This document shows, in pieces, positions 1 through 5,692 of a DNA stretch of 9,717 nt (positions are counted from its first letter, which is position 1; the number at the start of each line of letters is the position of its first letter). The notes under the pieces were generated by a model. The model was not told where the DNA came from and did not search any database. It saw only the letters and a program-made list of their open reading frames with translations. The stretch is from Planctomycetia bacterium. Its GTDB lineage: Bacteria > Planctomycetota > PLA2 > JAEUHO01. The position numbers and the translations under genes are program-made. The stretch covers positions 1 through 9,717 of the forward strand of contig JAUXCH010000125.1 of NCBI GenBank assembly GCA_030618975.1, given 5' to 3'.

Positions 1-603
1 GCCGAGACGATGGAGGGCAAGGTTGCGGCCATCCGCGAGTTCTTCGAGAACAAGTACAACGACAAGATCGCCGGCTACATCGTGGTGCCGATCGACACCG
101 CGAGCTCGATGGAGCTCGTGCGAGAGGCCGCCGACGCGGGCGAGCTGAACCCCGGTCGTGAGCGTGCGAACGAGCTGGCCGCCCGTGCGGCCATGGCTTT
201 CGCCAGCACCGACTTCAGCTGTGCTACCTACAACCTGAAGGTCGCCGTCGATCCGCTCGCTACCGCGGCTGTAGACGGTCCGACGGCCGGCGTGAAGCTG
301 GCCGCCACCAAGGCGCTCGGCAACCTGCGCAAGGGCGGCGCCGACGCGCTCATGCAGGTTCTGGCAGGCGACGGGGATGAAGATCTCCGTGTCGCCGCGG
401 CCACCTCCTTGGGGCAGGTCCTCAGCGCAGTGGACGGCACCGAAGATCAGGTCAAGGCACTGATCGACGCATCCATGGGCGAAGGCGCCGTCGCCGAGGC
501 CGCCCTCAAGGCACTCGGCATGGCGAAGAGCCTGACGCCCGAGCAGCGCCGCGCGATCTTCGAAGCCCACCGGCTGACGGTTGCGGAGTCCGCCGGCTCC
601 TAG
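1..603 (+). CDS. HEAT-repeat protein, probably 5'-truncated by the window edge
   Basis: The frame is open from base 1; the first ATG is at 10 but has no ribosome binding site in view, so the true start probably lies upstream. From that ATG 197 residues are visible. Residues about 95-180 show two to three alanine- and leucine-rich helical pairs (KLAATKALGNL, LRVAAATSLGQVL, VAEAALKALGMA), the pattern of HEAT or PBS-lyase-like repeats. Such repeats normally act as protein-binding scaffolds; no catalytic motif is seen. The N-terminal part (EFFENKYNDKIAGYIVVPID) resembles no domain I can name. The gene ends at TAG 601-603 and is followed by a strong hairpin at 633-666, so it is probably the last gene of its transcript. 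Repeat family is moderately certain; the biological role is unknown. Confidence 0.8.
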   Translation, partial: AETMEGKVAAIREFFENKYNDKIAGYIVVPIDTASSMELVREAADAGELNPGRERANELAARAAMAFASTDFSCATYNLKVAVDPLATAAVDGPTAGVKLAATKALGNLRKGGADALMQVLAGDGDEDLRVAAATSLGQVLSAVDGTEDQVKALIDASMGEGAVAEAALKALGMAKSLTPEQRRAIFEAHRLTVAESAGS

Positions 604-632
604 AGCCCGGCTCTGCCGACTCGGAAGGCACC

Positions 633-666
633 ACGCGCCCCCCGGTCCTCGGACCGGGGGGCGCGT
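633..666 (+). terminator. Perfect 16-bp GC-rich hairpin after the HEAT gene
   Basis: Bases 633-648 and 651-666 are exact reverse complements (ACGCGCCCCCCGGTCC and its complement); in RNA the innermost pair would open to give a tetraloop. It starts 30 bases after the stop of the HEAT-repeat gene. The tail is TTCTCGTTC rather than a clean T-run, so it is a GC-type terminator-like stem rather than a textbook intrinsic terminator. It also lies just past the 3' end of the minus-strand acpS relic and could have served both strands. Confidence 0.65.
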
Positions 667-705
667 TCTCGTTCGGTCCGAGAGGGCGTGAAGGAATCGA
701 TGCGG

Positions 706-1070
706 GGCTTCGACCGGCTGCGGAACCACGATGCTGCGTCGCTCGTCGTCAATGTGTCTCCGCGCGGATGCGCCTGCTCCTCGGCGCGCTTCGCCGCCTC
801 AGCGTGCAGCACGAGTTCGGGCGGTGTCCGATCGATGCCCGGGACCTCGTTGCCTGCCGGCGCACGGCTCCGGCCCCCCCCGTCCGTGCACAGCGTCTTC
901 GTCACGGCCTCCTTGGCCGCGCATCGCGCTCCGAGCGCGATGACGCGATCGCGGCGCGAGGACGCCGTCTCCCATGCGGCCGGTGTGAGCACGCGCTCCT
1001 CGAACGCCGACGCGCGCTCCTCGAGCGCGTGCGAAGTGGGGGAGGTCGACGTGATCGGGTCCGATGCGCG
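706..1070 (-). pseudogene. acpS: Frame-broken relic of holo-ACP synthase (AcpS)
   Basis: Read on the minus strand, this gene-free stretch spells AcpS-like sequence in more than one frame. Around 1064-1030 one frame gives IGPDHVDLPHFAR, matching the AcpS start G-x-D-x-V-D-L-x-x-F. From about 1030 the neighbouring frame continues HALEERASAFEERVLTPAAW, then RVIALGARCAAKEAVTKTL (around 900-950), which matches the conserved LAxRFAAKEAVxKAL helix including the metal-binding Glu. It then gives PPELVLHAEAAKRAEE (PELxLHGxAxxxA in the family). The expected terminal SLSH/SLTH motif appears only as TLTTSDAASW near 750. The frame switch at about 1025-1031 is near an alternating GC run, and a second disturbance seems to sit at a run of eight C (874-881). 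AcpS transfers phosphopantetheine to acyl carrier protein. Here the breaks and the lost histidine suggest a dead copy; sequencing error is the alternative. Confidence 0.6.
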
Positions 1071-1119
1071 GTCGGTGCGTCCGTGCAACCGTGTTCGTAA
1101 CCGGACTGTCGATTTCCGC

Positions 1120-1145
1120 ACCGTGTCACGCCCTCGTGACGCGGT
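1120..1145. other. 11-bp stem-loop upstream of the acpS relic
   Basis: Bases 1120-1130 pair with 1135-1145 around the loop CCCT, 11 pairs with one G-T wobble. No T-run follows on either strand, so I do not call it a terminator. It lies about 50 bases before the start of the acpS relic (minus strand) and about 185 bases before the small cysteine protein gene. Bases 1146-1328 otherwise hold nothing I recognise except a possible weak promoter (TTGAGG at 1232-1237, poor -10 at 1255-1260). Confidence 0.35.
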
Positions 1146-1328
1146 GCCTCGGGATGGCGAAAAGGACACGCCAGGCGCCTTTCATCTGCCCAACGAAGGC
1201 CATTTTCCGGGCCTGTTCGCCATTCCTTCGCTTGAGGAAACGGGCTGTCGATCCGAATAGGACGGTGGACAGCGACGCTTGTGCTGGCGCAGTCCCGTTC
1301 TTACGATGCCTGACCCGGCGAAGGACTC

Positions 1329-1520
1329 ATGGCAAAAAAGAAGGACTGCTTCGGTTCCGAGAACTACGTCTGCAGGACGCAGAATTGCCCGTACGTCTCG
1401 GACTGCGTTCAAGCGGTGTGGGACAAGAAGCTCCGCCGCGTGATCGCGCGCAAGAGGACCGTCGGTGATCGCGCCTCGCGCAGCGTCCGCGTGCGCTCCA
1501 AGGAGTTCCTCGCGCGCTGA
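1329..1520 (+). CDS. Small basic four-cysteine protein, putative metal binding
   Basis: A 63-residue protein starting at ATG 1329, preceded by GAAGGA at 1320-1325, a short but acceptable ribosome binding site. The N-terminal half holds four cysteines at residues 7, 15, 20 and 26 (DCFGSENYVC, then TQNCPYVSDC), spaced C-x7-C-x4-C-x5-C, a layout suited to zinc or an iron-sulfur centre. The C-terminal half is strongly basic (KKLRRVIARKR, then RSVRVRSKEF), suggesting nucleic-acid contact or simply a soluble basic tail. No membrane segment or signal is seen. A CFG...C..C motif occurs in several small uncharacterised bacterial proteins as I recall, but I cannot name a family. The gene stands alone; its stop lies within a hairpin shared with the convergent gene. 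Confidence 0.75.
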   Translation: MAKKKDCFGSENYVCRTQNCPYVSDCVQAVWDKKLRRVIARKRTVGDRASRSVRVRSKEFLAR

Positions 1521-1533
1521 CCCGCCGCGCGAG
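1509..1533. terminator. Bidirectional terminator-like hairpin between convergent genes
   Basis: CTCGCGCG at 1509-1516 and CGCGCGAG at 1526-1533 are perfect 8-bp arms around a 9-base loop. The loop includes part of the stop region of the small cysteine protein, and the minus-strand SUMF1-like gene ends 11 bases further on at 1544. The position between two convergent stops fits a shared terminator, but there is no T-run on either side. Confidence 0.4.
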
Positions 1534-1543
1534 TCGTGTCCGG

Positions 1544-2878
1544 CTACTTGCCCATCCAGTCGCTGCGTGCCCAGAGGCGGAAGCCCACGTCGTTCCACCG
1601 TCCGAACTTGCTACGGAACCGACGCGACGCCAGGTCGACCGTACAGTCCTCGATCGCTTCACGAAACGATCCGCCGATGGTTGGTGCATCCGCAAGCACC
1701 ACGCGCACCTCCTCCTCGGTGCCTTCCTCCGTCGTCCTGGTGTAGGTGCGTTCCTCCGTCCTCGTGGTGCCGTAGTACCGATCCCGCGGATTGAGCGCGT
1801 GGTTGTGCAGCCACTCGCGCGCGTTGCCCGACATCTGGAGTACGCCCTCCGGCGTGTTGCCGCCGTCCGCGAACAGAAAGTCGACGCGAAGCAGCTGGGG
1901 CGTGTCGGCCGGCCCGAGGAGGGACGTGGAGTTGCACGCGAAGCGAGGGAGACGCTCTCCTAGCGGACCCTCGTTCCCCCACGGGTAGCGACGCTCTGGA
2001 TCGCCGCCGTTGCCGGCGCGCATCCACTCCATGGCCGTCGGAAGACGCAGGCCGATGCCGAGCACGTTGCTCGCCCAGTTGGCGAACGCGACCGCGTCGT
2101 AAAAGGAGACGTCGGTGACGGGGAGACGGGCCGTGCCTTCCGGCAGGGCCCAGGTGAACTCCTCGAAGGTGCCGAGGCGGACCCACGTGGGCGGCACGAG
2201 CAGCAGGGGGCCGTAGCTCTCGGGGAGCGGGGCCACGAGATCCAACGGGCGCTCCACGTCCTCGCCGTAGGCTACGGCGTGATGGGCTTGGACGCGCTCC
2301 CACCACGCGTCGATGTACTGGGTGGCGTAGATGCGGGCGACGTGCTGGCCCTCGGTGTCCTCCTCGGGTTCCTTCGCCACGGTCGGTCGCCAGAGGTTCT
2401 GGAGGAAGTCGGGGACCTGCTGGGGGTCCGCCCGGCAGGCCTCCACGAACTCGAGCCATTCGCCCCGCGTGGTCTCGACCTCGCAGAAGAGACAGTCGCC
2501 GACCTGCACCGCCCAGTCCTCGGCTCCGTCCGGTGACTCCGAGTAGACGGCCGTTGCCCGGGGCAGGTGGATCATCCGGTCCTTCAGGCGCGCGACCGTC
2601 AGTGGTCCCCTCAGCTCCGGACGGAGTCCTGCGTCGGGCACGATGCGGGAAGGAGGCTCAGCGAAGAGCCGGAAGCCGATCACGAGGATGGCCGTGAACA
2701 GGCTGCCCAGGAACAGGAGGAGGATCGCGTAGGACCACCGGCCTCGCCGCGGCGTGGGTTCGGCCTCCCAGTCGGTCGTCGGCTGGAGGCGGTAGGCGCA
2801 GGTGGGGCAGAACTTGAAGTCCCCCTTGACGGGGGCGCCGCAGCGCGGGCACGGGCTCCGGTTCGTCGGGGAGGTCAT
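1544..2878 (-). CDS. Membrane-anchored zinc-ribbon protein with SUMF1/FGE-like domain
   Basis: A 444-residue protein if started at ATG 2876-2878; GGAG lies 3 bases upstream, and an in-frame TTG at 2887 is a less likely start. A zinc ribbon, C10-x2-C13 and C24-x2-C27, is followed by a basic stretch and one membrane segment (about 50-69). An outside-facing domain of the formylglycine-generating-enzyme (SUMF1) superfamily follows: EVETTRGEWLEF near 133-144, PVTDVSFYDAVAFANW, LRLPTAMEWMRAG at 277, YPWGNEG, GNAREW at 351-356, and GGSF...RRFR...NDVGFRL near 402-436. True FGEs carry a C-x4-C pair soon after GGS; here only one cysteine (412) is present. A catalytic role in sulfatase activation is therefore unlikely and a binding or scaffold role is more plausible. 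A Thr/Glu-rich insert occupies about 370-395. It is transcribed away from the tRNA. Family confident, function unknown. Confidence 0.9.
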   Translation of the reverse strand: MTSPTNRSPCPRCGAPVKGDFKFCPTCAYRLQPTTDWEAEPTPRRGRWSYAILLLFLGSLFTAILVIGFRLFAEPPSRIVPDAGLRPELRGPLTVARLKDRMIHLPRATAVYSESPDGAEDWAVQVGDCLFCEVETTRGEWLEFVEACRADPQQVPDFLQNLWRPTVAKEPEEDTEGQHVARIYATQYIDAWWERVQAHHAVAYGEDVERPLDLVAPLPESYGPLLLVPPTWVRLGTFEEFTWALPEGTARLPVTDVSFYDAVAFANWASNVLGIGLRLPTAMEWMRAGNGGDPERRYPWGNEGPLGERLPRFACNSTSLLGPADTPQLLRVDFLFADGGNTPEGVLQMSGNAREWLHNHALNPRDRYYGTTRTEERTYTRTTEEGTEEEVRVVLADAPTIGGSFREAIEDCTVDLASRRFRSKFGRWNDVGFRLWARSDWMGK

Positions 2879-2893
2879 GCACTCCAAGGCCTG

Positions 2894-2914
2894 GACCCGG
2901 GTGCGCCCCGGGTC
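2894..2914. promoter_or_regulatory. 8-bp inverted repeat between divergent transcripts, possible operator
   Basis: GACCCGGG (2894-2901) and CCCGGGTC (2907-2914) are exact inverted arms around TGCGC. The repeat lies 16 bases upstream of the SUMF1-like start and 5 bases before the -35 of the tRNA. It could be an operator or a leader stem-loop in the SUMF1-like mRNA. GC-rich palindromes also occur by chance in this genome, so the call is tentative. Confidence 0.35.
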
Positions 2915-2918
2915 GGGT

Positions 2919-2946
2919 TTGACTCCACAGGCCGTATGAATAGGGT
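2919..2946 (+). promoter_or_regulatory. Probable sigma-70-type promoter of tRNA-Thr
   Basis: TTGACT at 2919-2924 is a near-consensus -35. After a 16-base spacer TAGGGT at 2941-2946 is a GC-biased -10. Transcription would begin near 2952, about 15 bases before the mature tRNA 5' end. The region between is C-rich, as seen at many stable-RNA promoters. Confidence 0.5.
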
Positions 2947-2966
2947 ACCCTCCCGTCCGACCGAGC

Positions 2967-3041
2967 GCCCTGGTAGCTCAGTGGTAGAGCACGGCTTTCG
3001 TAAAGCCGGGGTCGTCAGTTCGAATCTGACCCGGGGCTCCA
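2967..3041 (+). tRNA. tRNA-Thr (anticodon CGT)
   Basis: The full cloverleaf can be folded by hand. The acceptor GCCCTGG pairs with CCGGGGC (one G-T wobble). The D arm is GCTC...GAGC, the anticodon stem CGGCT/AGCCG encloses the loop TTCGTAA, and the T arm is GTCAG-TTCGAAT-CTGAC, followed by discriminator T and an encoded CCA. Anticodon CGT at 34-36 reads ACG, so it is a threonine tRNA. It has its own promoter upstream and no other tRNA in the window. No duplicate of its 3' end was found in the window, so there is no sign of an integrated element using it as an attachment site here. Confidence 0.96.
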
Positions 3042-3055
3042 TTCTCTCGCCCGCC

Positions 3056-3077
3056 GGTCCGCCTCCAGAGCGGATTT
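3056..3077 (+). terminator. Weak terminator-like hairpin after tRNA-Thr
   Basis: TCCGC (3058-3062) pairs with GCGGA (3070-3074) around a 7-base loop, extendable by two G-T wobbles, and is followed by TTT. It lies 15 bases after the tRNA. The stem is short, so confidence is low. Confidence 0.3.
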
Positions 3078-3130
3078 CGATGCGCCTGCGGGAGCGACCC
3101 TTCCCGAGCGGGAGCCGCCTTGTCGGCAGC

Positions 3131-3150
3131 GAACGGCACCGAACGGCACC
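3131..3150 (+). repeat. Two perfect tandem copies of a 10-base unit
   Basis: GAACGGCACC occurs twice back to back at 3131-3140 and 3141-3150. It lies in the roughly 280-base stretch between tRNA-Thr and the next gene (3042-3321), which otherwise holds no protein I would support. Confidence 0.8.
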
Positions 3151-3167
3151 GGGTAGCGGTTGAGTTT

Positions 3168-3189
3168 GGCCAAGAGGCTGGCCAAGAGG
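3168..3189 (+). repeat. Two direct copies of GGCCAAGAGG, period 12
   Basis: GGCCAAGAGG is at 3168-3177 and again at 3180-3189, separated by CT. Together with the tandem unit ending at 3150 it makes two small local duplications within 60 bases. They are probably replication-slippage products; a repeated regulatory site is possible but unsupported. Confidence 0.7.
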
Positions 3190-3321
3190 TGGCGGTTCCC
3201 GGCGTGGTGTCGAGTGGGTAGGATCGAGGACAGGGAGACCGCTGTGGCGCAGCCGGTGTCGCCGGAAGCCAGCCACTGCGCGTCCTCGACCGGCACGTCC
3301 TGCATCCGGAGCAGCGAAGTC

Positions 3322-4701
3322 ATGTCTCAGAGCGAGGGACGAGGAGCCAGCCAACGAGTGGTCGCGTCCGTGGTGCTACTGGTCGTCGCGTTTCTCGCTG
3401 GGTGGTTCGGACACGCACTCACGGCGGATCGGCCTGCGACGGAGGTGACGCCCCCATCCGTGGATGCCGGGGAGACGGTCGCCGAGCGGGCGGATGACCG
3501 CCAGTTCGACAGCCCCGTGCTCCAGGGAAGGCCGGTCGATCAGGAGACTTCGAAACCCACGTCGGCGGATCCTGGCGTGGACAGCGTCCCGGAGGTGCAG
3601 GGGCACGTCGCGTCGTCAACCTCGATCAACTACATCGAGGAGTCGGAGCGAGCGGAAACCGGTTCGCTTCGGGTGCATGTCCGGCATCCGAGTGGGGATC
3701 CGGCAGGCGGGGTCACGGTGAGCATCGTGTGCCGAGGAGGGAAGCCGACCCCAGATGAGGTGTCTGACGATGCCTCCGGCCTCGCTGAGTTCCAGGGCAT
3801 GGATGAGGGAATCTGGCGGATTGACTGCTCCTTTACCGGCGGCAGTCTCTGGCTGACAGCCGCTGTGTTTGCGGGGTGCGTTACGGAGGTCGGTCTCGTC
3901 CTTCCCACCAGGGGAAGCACGTTTGAGGGACTCGTCACGGATGTGATCACGGGACCCGTCGAAGGGGAGACGGTGACGCTCACCTCCGCCGGTGGTTGGA
4001 CTCGCGCCAAACTCACGACGCAGACCGATCGCAGGGGCTGGTTCCGATTCGAAGGCGTGCCGCCCGGCAGATGGAGCGTCCACTTGGCCTCCTGGCAGTC
4101 CAATTCGGGCTTTAGCCGGGCCACCTCGGATCTCGTCGCACCAGGTCGGACCACGCGGAGGGACTTCTCCGTGGGGCCAAGGCTCAGAGGAGTCGTACGC
4201 CACGGCTGGACGAGCGCTCCCGTTGCTGGGGCGAGAGTCGAGTGTCGTGCGAGAGGCCGGTTGCTGGACTACACCCGTTCGGACTCAGAGGGGGCGTTCG
4301 CCTTCCGCAGTAACCTGCCATCCACGTTGAGCCTCCACGTGTCGAAGAAGGGATACTCGCTGGCCATCCTGAGCGACATCGAGATCACGGAAGAAGGCAC
4401 AGTCGTCGATGTGGAACTCGCTGGGGCCGCCGGGCTTCGACTGCGCGTCACGGATTCGCAAGGAGACCCTGTCTCCGGGGCCCTAGTCGTCACTGCGGTC
4501 CCGAAGGTGGAGGGTCAAGGGAGACTCGTCTCAATCAACGTCATCTTGGACGATGAAGGGGGAGGTTTCTGCGACCAGATCCTCCCTGGATCCTATGAGG
4601 TGGCCTTCATAGCAGAGGGGATCGGCGAGGCTCGGGTCGAGGTGACCCTCGACCCCGGCGAGAACAACCTCCAGATTCAACTGCGCCAGAGTGGTCGTTA
4701 G
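3322..4701 (+). CDS. Membrane-anchored protein with carboxypeptidase-regulatory-like (Ig-fold) repeats
   Basis: A 459-residue protein from ATG 3322, with GGAG at 3308-3311 as a plausible ribosome binding site. The frame stays open 54 codons further upstream, but that extension looks non-coding, and a start at 3322 puts the hydrophobic anchor at residues 13-30 (VVASVVLLVVAFLAGWFGHA), as expected for a signal anchor. A low-complexity acidic linker runs to about 110. Four beta-sandwich units follow near 113-175, 198-265, 285-345 and 369-455. They share the pattern G-x-V-x-D...G-P-V-x-G-x-x-V, a turn with T-D-x-x-G-x-F-x-F, then L-P-x-G-x-Y/W, typical of carboxypeptidase regulatory-like or Cna-B-like domains. 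Such domains are structural or adhesive; no enzyme motif is visible. The architecture resembles the larger interrupted gene at 5693-8011. The stop overlaps the convergent small membrane protein by 3 bases. Confidence 0.88.
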   Translation: MSQSEGRGASQRVVASVVLLVVAFLAGWFGHALTADRPATEVTPPSVDAGETVAERADDRQFDSPVLQGRPVDQETSKPTSADPGVDSVPEVQGHVASSTSINYIEESERAETGSLRVHVRHPSGDPAGGVTVSIVCRGGKPTPDEVSDDASGLAEFQGMDEGIWRIDCSFTGGSLWLTAAVFAGCVTEVGLVLPTRGSTFEGLVTDVITGPVEGETVTLTSAGGWTRAKLTTQTDRRGWFRFEGVPPGRWSVHLASWQSNSGFSRATSDLVAPGRTTRRDFSVGPRLRGVVRHGWTSAPVAGARVECRARGRLLDYTRSDSEGAFAFRSNLPSTLSLHVSKKGYSLAILSDIEITEEGTVVDVELAGAAGLRLRVTDSQGDPVSGALVVTAVPKVEGQGRLVSINVILDDEGGGFCDQILPGSYEVAFIAEGIGEARVEVTLDPGENNLQIQLRQSGR

Positions 4702-4913
4702 CGACGGTGTTGCGCCGACACGGGCAGCGGAGCATCCTCGGGGTCATACCGGCGCGAGCGCGGCCTCGATCGCGCCCGGAGCCAGTGGATCCCCGCGAAC
4801 GCCGCGACGACGAGGACGGCCAGCGCGGCCCACGGCCAGGGGCTCGTGGAGGGCGTGGGGCGGGCTCTGTCGCGTTCGGCGGGCATTGGGATCGGAGAGA
4901 CCGGGTGAGCCAT
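4698..4913 (-). CDS. Small single-pass membrane protein
   Basis: A 71-residue product from ATG 4911-4913, chosen over longer in-frame starts because AGGAAGG (4921-4927) stands 7 bases before it, a near-ideal ribosome binding site. A Pro/Ser-rich N-terminus (AHPVSPIPMPAERDRARPTP) leads to one hydrophobic helix at about 32-51 (WPWAALAVLVVAAFAGIHWL). A basic stop-transfer stretch (RARSRPRSRR) and a short acidic-proline tail follow. This predicts an N-out, C-in inner-membrane peptide. The opposite-strand frame gives only Arg/Gly-rich low-complexity sequence. It ends tail to tail with the beta-repeat protein gene, stops overlapping, and is divergent from the lipoprotein gene at 5036. No family recognised. 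Confidence 0.6.
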   Translation of the reverse strand: MAHPVSPIPMPAERDRARPTPSTSPWPWAALAVLVVAAFAGIHWLRARSRPRSRRYDPEDAPLPVSAQHRR

Positions 4914-4920
4914 GAGGTCG

Positions 4921-4927
4921 CCTTCCT
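4921..4927 (-). promoter_or_regulatory. Ribosome binding site deciding the start of the small membrane protein
   Basis: On the minus strand AGGAAGG is followed by 7 bases (CGACCTC) and ATG. It makes the short 71-residue reading more likely than the 177-residue frame that continues upstream. Confidence 0.6.
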
Positions 4928-5023
4928 GGGCTTCTCCGGGGGCTCGGCCGGGGAGATCCGGTGGAAGGGTGGATCCCAACTTGGGGGAGAGGCGGACGTA
5001 GGGTTGTTTGAATGCCGAGCGGC

Positions 5024-5029
5024 GGAGGG
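5024..5029 (+). promoter_or_regulatory. Ribosome binding site deciding the lipoprotein start
   Basis: GGAGGG at 5024-5029 lies 6 bases before ATG 5036. The alternative upstream ATG at 5012 has no such site and would push the lipoprotein signal inward. Confidence 0.7.
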
Positions 5030-5035
5030 CGATGC

Positions 5036-5647
5036 ATGGCATGTCGCAGAACCACCCTGGCGGTCCTCGGGCTGGTGGTGCTTGGGCTCTCCGGGTGTTC
5101 GTGTCCGTCGATGCCGAGGCCGGTCGCTCTTTCGGCGGCGTGTGGGTCCCCGCATGGGGTTGCGCCGTACGCAGGTCGTCAAGCGGAAGCCAAGAGGCCA
5201 GAGGTGGAAATCCTGGAGGAAGGTCTCGCACGGCTGCTGGTCTCTACTTCCGTAGACCGGAAGCGCCGCGAGGACTACTTGCGGGCGAATCCCGATACGT
5301 TCACCTGCATTGCCCAACGCATCTCCGATGGGGAAATCGAGATCGGCATGACGGTCAATGAGGTGGAGGCGTCGTGGGGCACCGAGGCGGCGGTGCCCGT
5401 CTACTACGCCTCGGACGGTCCCGTTGAGAGCGCGTACCACCTGCCGCTCCCGGACAACCTGATCGACTTGGCGTATGGCATGAGCTACGACGAGTGGGGT
5501 CTGTACTTCAGGGGCGTGGAACTCCGCTACATGCCGTTGCGCCAGGAGCACGACTTTCGGGCTGCACGTCTCCACGACCTCACGGCGTCGTCGTGGAGTC
5601 CGCCCCCTCGGACGCCCGCCGCGTTCGACCGGCAACTGGGTCGGTGA
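5036..5647 (+). CDS. Predicted lipoprotein with BamE/SmpA-like GMT motif
   Basis: A 203-residue protein. Residues 1-20 form a lipoprotein signal: charged RR at 4-5, a hydrophobic core TLAVLGLVVLGL, and lipobox L-S-G-C with Cys21 as the lipidation site. Ser at +2 fits outer-membrane sorting in Gram-negative bacteria. Around residues 98-114 the sequence EIEIGMTVNEVEASWG resembles the 'I-x-x-G-M-T-x-x-x-V-x-x-x-x-G' element of small BamE/SmpA-like folds. The following half is tyrosine- and aspartate-rich (YYASDGPVESAY, YGMSYDEWGLYFRGVELRY), reminiscent of the beta strands after this motif. It is divergent from the small membrane protein and convergent with the large beta-repeat gene. Lipoprotein nature is well supported; the link to BamE is only by motif and the role is unknown. 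Confidence 0.85.
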   Translation: MACRRTTLAVLGLVVLGLSGCSCPSMPRPVALSAACGSPHGVAPYAGRQAEAKRPEVEILEEGLARLLVSTSVDRKRREDYLRANPDTFTCIAQRISDGEIEIGMTVNEVEASWGTEAAVPVYYASDGPVESAYHLPLPDNLIDLAYGMSYDEWGLYFRGVELRYMPLRQEHDFRAARLHDLTASSWSPPPRTPAAFDRQLGR

Positions 5648-5668
5648 CGCTTGGACCACCGCCAGATC

Positions 5669-5689
5669 GCCCTCCTGGGCTTCTCTTCT
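5669..5689 (+). terminator. Weak terminator-like element after the lipoprotein gene
   Basis: GCCC (5669-5672) and GGGC (5677-5680) form a short stem around TCCT, followed by the pyrimidine/T-rich TTCTCTTCT. It lies in the 45-base gap between the convergent stops at 5647 and 5693. A 4-bp stem is too short to be convincing. Confidence 0.25.
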
Positions 5690-5692
5690 GGC

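Noticed and set aside
688..1260. 190-residue plus-strand open frame
   Set aside because: Arg/Ser-rich composition typical of antisense translation in GC-rich DNA, no ribosome binding site, and it covers the opposite strand of the acpS relic.
2967..3041. tRNA-Thr as an integration site of a mobile element
   Set aside because: No copy of the tRNA 3' end elsewhere in the window and no integrase gene.
4707..5255. 182-residue plus-strand open frame
   Set aside because: Mostly Arg/Gly/Pro low complexity, opposite a better supported small membrane protein and running into the lipoprotein gene in another frame.
4607..5659. 350-residue minus-strand open frame
   Set aside because: Its start region is the complement of the lipoprotein gene and its end the complement of the beta-repeat gene; no domain and poor composition.
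4919..5684. Near-repeat TCGCC-TCCTGGGCTTCTC at about 4919-4935 and 5667-5684
   Set aside because: Two short similar pieces in unrelated contexts (one in a leader, one between stops), with no further flanking similarity; probably chance.
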